Positions 1 to 4,770 of a DNA stretch of 7,438 nucleotides are shown here, piece by piece; position 1 is the stretch's first letter, and every line of letters begins with the position of its first letter. This stretch comes from Dehalococcoidia bacterium (GTDB lineage Bacteria; Chloroflexota; Dehalococcoidia; Dehalococcoidales; G020351185). The translations under genes and the position numbers were made by a program. The stretch covers positions 1 through 7,438 of the forward strand of contig DAOWJL010000074.1 in assembly GCA_030640385.1 (NCBI GenBank), written 5' to 3'. A model generated the notes under the pieces. The model made no database searches. It had not been told where the DNA came from and saw only the letters and a program-made list of their open reading frames with translations.

Positions 1-89
1 CTCCTTTTTACCCAAAGAGGCACAACATATATCCATTACTGTGCCTTATTTAGTTATCTATAAGAAAACCGATAGATACAGGAAAGAAG

Positions 90-1004
90 GTGAAGAAATT
101 GAAAAAGTGGCTTCTGGTAATAAGGGCTCCATTTCTGGTTCTGACACCGATGCTGGCATTTATGGGTACTGCTATTGCCTGGTGGTATGATGGTGTCTTT
201 AATCCTGGCTATGCCCTGCTGGCTTTCGCCGGTATGTTGCTGGCTCATATAAGCGTCAATGTGCTTAATGAGTATTTTGACTACAGGAGCGGCGTTGACC
301 TTGAAACCATAAAAACGCCTTTCAGTGGTGGCAGCGGCGCCCTTCCTGCCGGGCTGCTCAAGCCAAACCAGGCTTTATGGCTTGGTTTGGCCAGTTTAAT
401 ACTGATTATACCCATAGGCATCTTTTTTGTAATTAACGTTGGCTTGGGCTTACTGCCGTTGCTCCTTATAGCCGTTGCCTGCATTGTTCTGTATACGCCG
501 CTGATACTCAAAATGGGCTGGCCCGAGTGGGCACCCGGCATCGGATTCGGGACTTTGCCCATTCTGGGATTCTATTTTGTGCAGACTGGTGACTATAGTA
601 TGCCGGCCATTGTTGCCTCTATACCTATCGGTATTCTGGGTCATAATCTGCTGTTGATTAATGAGCTACCTGACGTTGATGCCGACAAAAAGGCTGGCAG
701 GAGAAACCTGCCCATCTTCATCGGCAAGGCAAAAGCAAGCATGGTCTATTCGGTGCTTACGGTTAAAGTTTACCTCTGGATAATCGGCGGCGTTGTGGCT
801 ACCTGGGTAATAGGCAGTGATGTAATACCAGCCTATTGTCTACTGGCCCTGATAACATTACCTTTCGCCATAAAGGCTATAAAAGGTTCAAGGCAGTATG
901 ATGATATGTCCCGGTTGGTACCGGCTTTAGCCAGCAATGTGGCTACTTTTCTGGTAACCACATTACTGCTGGGTGTCGGTTATGTTCTGGCTGGAGCTTT
1001 ATAG
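90..1004 (+). CDS. UbiA-family prenyltransferase, MenA-like (integral membrane)
   Basis: 304-residue polytopic membrane protein of the UbiA superfamily, which transfers a polyprenyl chain from its diphosphate to an aromatic or other acceptor at the membrane. The first Asp-rich motif is NEYFDYRSGVD at residues 60-70 (N60, D64, D70) and the second is NELPDVDADK at 191-200 (D195, D199). These are the Mg-diphosphate binding motifs of the family. Long hydrophobic segments fill the rest, and length is typical. The spacing of the motifs and the GG-S-G-LP stretch after the first motif resemble MenA (1,4-dihydroxy-2-naphthoate prenyltransferase) more than protoheme or 4-hydroxybenzoate enzymes, but the acceptor cannot be fixed from sequence. 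No other menaquinone gene is visible nearby. The chosen start is GTG at 90 with AGGA at 80-83. A TTG at 99 behind AAGGTGA (88-94) is an equally plausible start and would remove three residues. Family assignment is secure; substrate is inference. Confidence 0.9.
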   Translation: MKKLKKWLLVIRAPFLVLTPMLAFMGTAIAWWYDGVFNPGYALLAFAGMLLAHISVNVLNEYFDYRSGVDLETIKTPFSGGSGALPAGLLKPNQALWLGLASLILIIPIGIFFVINVGLGLLPLLLIAVACIVLYTPLILKMGWPEWAPGIGFGTLPILGFYFVQTGDYSMPAIVASIPIGILGHNLLLINELPDVDADKKAGRRNLPIFIGKAKASMVYSVLTVKVYLWIIGGVVATWVIGSDVIPAYCLLALITLPFAIKAIKGSRQYDDMSRLVPALASNVATFLVTTLLLGVGYVLAGAL

Positions 1005-1133
1005 AATCAATGGCAGGCACCTCTGGTAAAGCTGCCCGGAGCCGTTTTTTGCATCGGGTGTTTATCTTCACCGCCTGCTTTTCGGCGTTGTCAGTGTTCA
1101 TACGGCAATTAAATAATAATCTTTAGGAGTAGT

Positions 1134-2849
1134 TTGTTGCCCAGAAGTGACCTTATTCTTTTACATGCACCGCATGTCTATGATTTTCGCAAGAAGACGC
1201 TTCTCTACGGGCCGGTAAGCGACCTGGTGCCGGCGACGCCGGTCTTTGAGATGTACCCCTTCGGTCTTACCAGCATCGCCGATTATCTGGAGAGGGCTGG
1301 CCATCGGGTGCGGATTGTCAATCTTGCCGGACGTATGCTGAGAGATAAAAACTTTGACGCCGAGAAGTTCATAAAGAAACTGCAAGCCGGTGTTTTTGGC
1401 ATAGATTTACACTGGCTGGTTCACGCACACGGTGCCGTTGAAGTTGCCCGGGTGGTAAAGAAATACCACCCTCAGGCGAAGGTGGTAATGGGCGGTTTCT
1501 CTGCATCTTACTTCTATAAAGAGTTGCTCGGCTATCCTGAAATAGACTACGTGCTGAGGGGGGACTCAACAGAAGAACCCTTGCGACAGCTTTTAGAGAT
1601 AGTGAAGAAAGGACAATCACCGGAGGCTGTGCCCAACCTCGCCTGGAAAGAAGATGGAGGCAATATAAGAGAAAACCCCTTCTCCCATGTGCCCGATGAT
1701 ATTGGTAATATCATGATTGATCACTATGATGGCATTGTGCGCTCTGTCCTCCGCCATCGTGACCTGGCGAGCATAATACCCTTCAAGGATTGGCTGCGCT
1801 ATCCGGTGACGGCTGTCTTTACCTGCCGCGGCTGTAATCATAATTGCGTGATATGCGGTGGTTCAAACGCCGCCTTTCGCACCTTTCTCAACCGGGATAA
1901 AACCGTGTTTCGCTCACCGCAGGCGATAGCCAGGGATATAAAGAATATCGGCAGATTCAGCCGGGGACCTGTTTTTATACTGGGTGATATACGCCAGCAG
2001 GGGGACGAGCGTGCTAACGAACTGCTGGAAATACTTGCCCGCGAAAAGATCAAAAGCCAGCTTATGCTTGAAGTGTTTAATCCGCCACCGACCGATTTCC
2101 TGCAGAGACTGAGCCGGGCGGCTCCTAAGTTCTGCCTTGAGATTTCACCTGAATCTCACGACCCGGCAATAAGAAGAGCTGCCGGTAAACACTATTCCAA
2201 TGAAGAGATGGAGCAGATGATTGCCGATACCCTTGCCGTTGGTTGCAAGCGAATTGATATATTCTTTATGGTTGGCATACCCGAACAAACCCCCCGGTCG
2301 GTAATGGAGACGGTTGATTACTGTCAGCACCTGCTGGAAAGGTTTAAAGGGGATAAAAGAATTGCCCTGTTCATCGGGCCGCTGGCGCCCTTCCTTGACC
2401 CGGGCAGCCTTGCCTTTGAGCAGCCGCAGAAATACGGCTATAAAGTCCTGCTGCATACACTGGAGGAGCATCGCCAGGCATTGCTGGCACCGAGCTGGAG
2501 GTACACCATCAACTACGAGACAAAGTGGATGGACCGCCACCAGATTATAGACACAACCTATGAAGCCATCCTGCGCCTTACCCGCCTCAAGGCTAAATAC
2601 GGATTGATTTCCAAAAAGATGGCTGAAATACAAGAGTGGCGCATTAACACAGCCCTGGAGCTGGAAAAACGCATCGGCGAGATATGGCACTCCGATAACC
2701 GCCAGGAAGAACTCGCGCTGCTTAAAACGCAGGTGGATAAAATAAACGCCCTGCGGGCTAATGAAAGAGATGAACTTGAGCTGCCCGTTGGCCCTGGCAA
2801 ACTGAGGTACTTATCTTCACTCTGGTCACTGTTGAGAAAACGCAGCTAA
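1134..2849 (+). CDS. B12-binding domain / radical SAM protein of unknown function
   Basis: 571-residue protein with an N-terminal cobalamin-binding-like Rossmann domain (about residues 1-170) and a radical SAM core (about 220-430). The N-terminal part shows P-F-G-L-x-x-I-A-x-Y-L-E at 42-53, typical of B12-dependent radical SAM enzymes, then DLHWLV at 91-96, a variant of the DxHxxG cobalamin-ligand motif (His93 present, Gly replaced), and VVMGG at 117-121. The 4Fe-4S motif is C234-x3-C238-x2-C241, with an additional Cys at 231. The C-terminal 100 or so residues are rich in charged helix-forming residues and may form a coiled coil. It resembles the long B12-binding/radical SAM families found in anaerobic bacteria and archaea (Ta0216-like type, tentative). 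Reaction and substrate are unknown. Two consecutive TTG codons (1134 and 1137) follow AGGAG at 1125-1129; the second has better spacing (7 nt). It is followed by its own terminator, so it appears to be transcribed apart from the sel genes. Confidence 0.88.
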   Translation: MLPRSDLILLHAPHVYDFRKKTLLYGPVSDLVPATPVFEMYPFGLTSIADYLERAGHRVRIVNLAGRMLRDKNFDAEKFIKKLQAGVFGIDLHWLVHAHGAVEVARVVKKYHPQAKVVMGGFSASYFYKELLGYPEIDYVLRGDSTEEPLRQLLEIVKKGQSPEAVPNLAWKEDGGNIRENPFSHVPDDIGNIMIDHYDGIVRSVLRHRDLASIIPFKDWLRYPVTAVFTCRGCNHNCVICGGSNAAFRTFLNRDKTVFRSPQAIARDIKNIGRFSRGPVFILGDIRQQGDERANELLEILAREKIKSQLMLEVFNPPPTDFLQRLSRAAPKFCLEISPESHDPAIRRAAGKHYSNEEMEQMIADTLAVGCKRIDIFFMVGIPEQTPRSVMETVDYCQHLLERFKGDKRIALFIGPLAPFLDPGSLAFEQPQKYGYKVLLHTLEEHRQALLAPSWRYTINYETKWMDRHQIIDTTYEAILRLTRLKAKYGLISKKMAEIQEWRINTALELEKRIGEIWHSDNRQEELALLKTQVDKINALRANERDELELPVGPGKLRYLSSLWSLLRKRS

Positions 2850-2864
2850 TCGCAAATAATAATA

Positions 2865-2900
2865 AACAGGCTCCAGGATTTACCTGGAGCCTGTTGTTTT
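2865..2900 (+). terminator. Rho-independent terminator after the radical SAM gene
   Basis: A perfect 13-bp hairpin: arm 2865-2877 (AACAGGCTCCAGG) pairs with 2883-2895 around a 5-nt loop ATTTA, followed by GTTTTC. It lies 15 nt after the radical SAM stop codon. The T-run is short but the stem is long and GC-rich, and it is A-rich on the other side, so it could work in both directions. Confidence 0.85.
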
Positions 2901-2994
2901 CGTTCCTTACTCCTCCCGCCTGGTATCTAAACCAGATGTCTCCACTTTAAACGGGAGTTTTAAATAATTACGAGGAGCTCAAGAACCTTCCTCT

Positions 2995-3045
2995 GCCCCT
3001 CGCTGATATTTTATAGTTTTTCCCCACCACCTACCAGCGAGGGGC
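2995..3045. repeat. 11-bp perfect inverted repeat with 29-nt spacer
   Basis: GCCCCTCGCTG at 2995-3005 is the exact reverse complement of 3035-3045. The 29-nt spacer is AT-rich at its left side and contains TTTTT and CCCC. No T-run follows on either strand, so it is not a normal intrinsic terminator. It could be a structured RNA stem or a protein-binding palindrome. It overlaps the 3' end of the small minus-strand ORF. Confidence 0.5.
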
Positions 3046-3094
3046 CTGCCTTAGGAAAAAACCTTCGGCATAACAAAGAAAATAATAGCTTCAT
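3011..3094 (-). CDS. Possible 27-residue small protein or leader peptide
   Basis: On the minus strand an ATG at 3094-3092 opens 27 codons ending in TAA at 3013-3011. The product would start MKLLFSLLCRRFFPK and end GGGEKL: a short hydrophobic, then basic, N-terminal part and a Gly-rich tail. The support is context rather than homology: a strong Shine-Dalgarno AAAGGAGG (3109-3102) lies 7 nt before the ATG, and a plausible promoter lies upstream on the same strand (3180-3152). I recognise no family. It could be chance in an intergenic region, or a non-coding RNA. Confidence 0.22.
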   Translation of the reverse strand: MKLLFSLLCRRFFPKAGPSLVGGGEKL

Positions 3095-3120
3095 TATACA
3101 TCCTCCTTTCGCCAGTTTTA

Positions 3121-3142
3121 GGGGTGAATCTCCTATCACCCT
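3121..3142 (-). other. Small hairpin in the putative minus-strand leader
   Basis: GGGTGA at 3122-3127 pairs with TCACCC at 3136-3141 (6 bp, loop 8 nt), and an extra G-U pair can close the base. On the minus strand it would sit at the very 5' end of a transcript from the promoter at 3180-3152, and its loop contains AGGAGA. Weak on its own. Confidence 0.25.
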
Positions 3143-3151
3143 CTAATTCTA

Positions 3152-3180
3152 TTAATAGCACTTTGTGTTCAAATTGTCAA
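3152..3180 (-). promoter_or_regulatory. Candidate sigma70 promoter on the minus strand
   Basis: Read on the minus strand, TTGACA (3180-3175) is followed after exactly 17 nt by TATTAA (3157-3152). The -35 is a perfect match and the -10 matches 4 of 6. A start near 3145 would give a leader of about 50 nt before the Shine-Dalgarno and ATG of the 27-codon ORF. AT-rich DNA gives such matches by chance, so confidence is limited. Confidence 0.3.
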
Positions 3181-3308
3181 TTATTTACGGTGAAGTCTGG
3201 TTGTCTGGTAGCTTGTGTTTCTGCCTTAGAGGGCTTATCATTAGCTTATTCAAGAAGCAGTGCTATTTTCTTTATCTATAGTCCGCGGTTAATAGAAGGA
3301 GGGTGGCT

Positions 3309-3440
3309 ATGATAAGGATTTCAATTCAGGGAGCCCTGAAAGAGCTTGGTAAGGTGACCTCAATGATTAAGATTATGGGGAGCTATAAAAAAGCCCTCTT
3401 ACCAAGGAATAATATTGTCATTTTTTTTGAAGCAGGTTGA
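3309..3440 (+). CDS. Possible 43-residue hypothetical small protein
   Basis: ATG at 3309 opens 43 codons ending in TGA at 3438-3440. The product begins MIRISIQGALKELGKVTSM and ends IVIFFEAG, with a basic middle part and a short hydrophobic end. A strong Shine-Dalgarno, AAGGAGG (3296-3302), lies 6 nt before the ATG, which is the main reason to list it. The start overlaps, as ATGA, the stop of a weak 62-codon ORF that I do not accept. No family is recognised. A 9-bp inverted repeat (3345-3353 and 3398-3406) and a run of eight T lie inside the ORF, which argues for either RNA structure or a decayed gene. It could also be a remnant. Confidence 0.3.
   Translation: MIRISIQGALKELGKVTSMIKIMGSYKKALLPRNNIVIFFEAG
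3345..3428 (+). repeat. 9-bp inverted repeat followed by a T8 run
   Basis: CTTGGTAAG (3345-3353) is the exact reverse complement of CTTACCAAG (3398-3406), with a 44-nt spacer. A T8 run (3421-3428) follows 14 nt later. The gap between stem and T-run is too long for a classical terminator, but the arrangement might reduce read-through toward selC. Confidence 0.3.
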
Positions 3441-3486
3441 TATACAGGAGCGGGACTACAATCAGAATATTATAACATATATTTAA

Positions 3487-3516
3487 TTGACAAATAAATA
3501 GTTCTTATAGTATAGT
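3487..3516 (+). promoter_or_regulatory. Candidate distal promoter of the sel operon
   Basis: TTGACA at 3487-3492 (perfect -35) and TATAGT at 3511-3516 (5 of 6 match to -10) with an 18-nt spacer. A transcript from near 3523 would carry about 64 nt of leader before the tRNA and would need 5' processing by RNase P. It faces selC and has no other gene between. Confidence 0.5.
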
Positions 3517-3571
3517 ATCTGTGTTCTGTGCTTTGCTTCATTTTAAATAGATTAATTACTGTCTTACATTG

Positions 3572-3580
3572 TGGTATAAT
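3572..3580 (+). promoter_or_regulatory. Extended -10 promoter immediately before selC
   Basis: TGGTATAAT is a perfect TATAAT hexamer (3575-3580) preceded by TG one base upstream, the extended -10 element that can replace a good -35. The region where a -35 would lie has only TTAATT (3552-3557, 3 of 6). With normal spacing the transcription start falls at about 3587, which is the first base of the tRNA. Confidence 0.55.
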
Positions 3581-3586
3581 CCTGGT

Positions 3587-3680
3587 GGAGGCGGATAGGC
3601 TCTGGTGGGCTTCGCGGACTTCAAATCCGTTGGCGGCAATTCAATTGCCGCGGGGGGTTCGATTCCCTTCCCCTCCGCCA
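3587..3680 (+). tRNA. selC: Selenocysteine tRNA, anticodon TCA
   Basis: 94-nt tRNA with encoded CCA that reads UGA. Parts seen: acceptor 5' strand 3587-3594; 6-bp D stem 3597-3602/3607-3612 with the tiny TGGT loop typical of tRNA-Sec; anticodon stem 3614-3618/3626-3630 with loop CTTCAAA, anticodon TCA at 3621-3623; long variable arm with 8-bp stem GCGGCAAT (3633-3640) pairing with 3644-3651; T stem 3653-3657/3665-3669 with loop TTCGATT; 3' strand 3670-3676; discriminator G 3677; CCA 3678-3680. E. coli tRNA-Sec has 8 acceptor plus 5 T pairs. Here the 3' side has only 12 nt, so C at 3592 must bulge (7+5) or form a C-C mismatch (8+4). It is serylated by SerRS, converted by SelA, and carried by SelB. 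selD follows 46 nt downstream, probably on the same transcript. Confidence 0.95.
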
Positions 3681-3710
3681 CTATCCGGTGGAGTTATTGA
3701 TAAGCTCAGT

Positions 3711-3729
3711 AAAGGAGGTGAGATAATTG
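3711..3729 (+). promoter_or_regulatory. Shine-Dalgarno that fixes the TTG start of selD
   Basis: AAAGGAGGTG at 3711-3720 is a near-perfect anti-16S match placed 6-8 nt before TTG at 3727-3729. No other start in this frame lies between it and the in-frame UGA at 3775, so it decides both the start codon and that the UGA must be read through. Confidence 0.85.
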
Positions 3730-4770
3730 GCTGAAGTTAATATCAATCTTACTGCCCATTCTCATTATTCCGGCTGAGCTGCCAAAATAAGTCCGGGTGA
3801 CTTGGATAAAGCAATACGCTGCCTACCACGCCAGAATGACCCAAATTTGATTGTCGGGCTTGACCGGGCAGATGATGCCGGTGTCTATAAGTTAAGCAGT
3901 GAGCTGGCTATTGTCCAGACAGTAGACTACATAACGGCCATAGTTGATGACCCTTCCGCATTTGGTATGATTGCCGCCGCTAACTCTTTAAGCGATGTCT
4001 ACGCCATGGGGGGCAGACCGGTTACGGCGATGAACATTATTGCCTTCCCCAGTGATACCATGGATATATCGGTCATGACGCAGGTTCTTAGCGGGTCGCT
4101 TGTCAAGCTAATCGAAGCCGAGGTTACGCTGGTCGGCGGTCATAGTGTCAGGAACAGCGAGCTTAAGTATGGATTATCTGTTACCGGCGTTGTTCATCCG
4201 GAGAGGGTGATAACCAAAAGCACTGCCAGGGTAGGGGACAGGTTGATACTGACCAAACCGCTGGGCACCGGAATTCTAACTACGGCGCTAAAAGCCGGCC
4301 TGCTTAAAGCCGAAACCAAAGCCAAGCTTACCGAACAAATGGTAAGACTGAATGATAAGGCTGCCATGGCTATGGTTGATGTCGGGGTTAACGCCTGTAC
4401 TGATATTACCGGTTTTGGCCTGCTGGGGCATACCTGCGAGATGGCCGAAAACAGCCAGGTGGCTGTTGAAATATTTGTTGATAAGGTGCCCTTTATCCCT
4501 GAAACCCTGGAGTTTGCCCGCATGGGGCTCGTCCCGGAGGGTATGTACGCCAACCAGGAATTCCGCGTCGATATGGTTAAAGATAGTGAAACCGATGAAG
4601 ATTTACTTAGCGTTCTCTATGACCCTCAGACCTCGGGCGGCCTGCTTATATCGGTACCGGCAGAGAAAGCGGAAGCGTTACTCGCCAGCATCCGGCAGGG
4701 TGGCGATGGAGAGGCGGCTATAGTAGGGCAAGTAGTAGATAAGCCTGAAAGCCAGATTATATTGGTATGA
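3727..4770 (+). CDS. selD: Selenophosphate synthetase SelD, itself a selenoprotein (Sec17)
   Basis: Makes selenophosphate, AMP and phosphate from selenide and ATP, giving the selenium donor for SelA. Starting at TTG 3727 the gene has 348 codons including the stop, so 347 residues, the same length as E. coli SelD. An in-frame TGA at 3775-3777 is codon 17, the exact position of E. coli catalytic Cys17, in the context YSG-U-AAKISP with the essential Lys at 20; the second Cys of the E. coli motif (19) is Ala here. Reading through UGA joins the conserved N-terminus LTAHSHYSG to the rest. Further family motifs: RADDAG near 47-52, TVDY near 65-68, ANSLSDVYAMGG at 85-96, VGGHS at 136-140, DITGFGLLGH and DPQTSGG later. 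A hairpin like a bacterial SECIS follows the TGA (3788-3804). The stop overlaps the selA start by ATGA. An annotation beginning at TTG 3802 would lack the catalytic residue and Lys20. Read-through is inferred, but alignment, length and hairpin agree. Confidence 0.93.
3775..3777 (+). other. Recoded UGA codon for selenocysteine in selD
   Basis: TGA in frame with both the Shine-Dalgarno-supported start and the downstream SelD reading frame. It stands where SelD families have catalytic Cys or Sec. All the machinery needed for recoding (selC, selA, selB) is encoded alongside. Confidence 0.93.
3788..3804 (+). promoter_or_regulatory. Bacterial SECIS-like hairpin in selD
   Basis: AAGTC (3789-3793) pairs perfectly with GACTT (3799-3803) around the 5-nt loop CGGGT, and a T-G pair (3788/3804) extends the stem to 6 bp. 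The loop begins 17 nt after the UGA, within the usual distance for bacterial SECIS elements, and has G at its second position, as SelB-bound apical loops do. The E. coli fdhF loop is GGUCU, so the loop is similar in size and G/U content but not identical. It is placed inside the coding sequence, as in bacteria. Confidence 0.75.

Larger units (their letters stand above)
2901..3486. other. AT-rich intergenic stretch without a recognised gene
   Basis: This segment between the radical SAM terminator and the sel promoters is visibly richer in A and T than the flanking genes and encodes no protein family I recognise. It contains an 11-bp inverted repeat (2995-3045), a possible minus-strand promoter with leader and 27-codon ORF (3180 down to 3011), a possible 43-codon plus-strand ORF (3309-3440) and a 9-bp inverted repeat followed by eight T residues. 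These are listed separately with low confidence. No transposase, integrase, CRISPR repeat or known riboswitch consensus was seen. Confidence 0.6.

Noticed and set aside
18..46. Hairpin AGGCACA/TGTGCCT before the prenyltransferase gene
   Set aside because: 7-bp stem with a 15-nt loop and no T-run; it could be the end of an upstream unit or an operator, but nothing in the window supports either.
1012..1050. Possible terminator after the prenyltransferase gene
   Set aside because: GGCAG/CTGCC can pair over only 5 bp and the T6 run (1045-1050) lies 8 nt beyond the stem, so it is not a convincing intrinsic terminator.
2145..2690. 181-codon minus-strand ORF opposite the radical SAM gene
   Set aside because: Antisense shadow; the plus frame has clear motifs and its own ribosome binding site and terminator.
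3124..3312. 62-codon ORF on the plus strand
   Set aside because: GTG start without a Shine-Dalgarno, low-complexity Ser/Leu-rich product, no recognisable family, and it overlaps the better-supported minus-strand leader.
3584..3693. GGTGGAG repeats flanking selC as an integration (att) site
   Set aside because: Only 7 bp identical, no integrase gene in the window, and the downstream copy is not a duplicate of the tRNA 3' end.
3528..3734. 68-codon ORF across the tRNA
   Set aside because: It runs through the tRNA-Sec gene and the selD ribosome binding site, so it is incidental.
3775..3777. selD as a pseudogene with a nonsense mutation
   Set aside because: The stop is UGA at the known Cys/Sec position, a SECIS-like hairpin follows, the rest of the frame is intact, and the complete Sec machinery is linked.
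4352..4723. 123-codon ORF in another frame of selD
   Set aside because: Shadow frame of a clearly conserved gene, with no family features of its own.
3802..4770. SelD beginning at TTG 3802
   Set aside because: It has no Shine-Dalgarno, begins inside a conserved region and lacks catalytic residue 17 and Lys20. The frame continues upstream through the UGA to a well-supported TTG at 3727.
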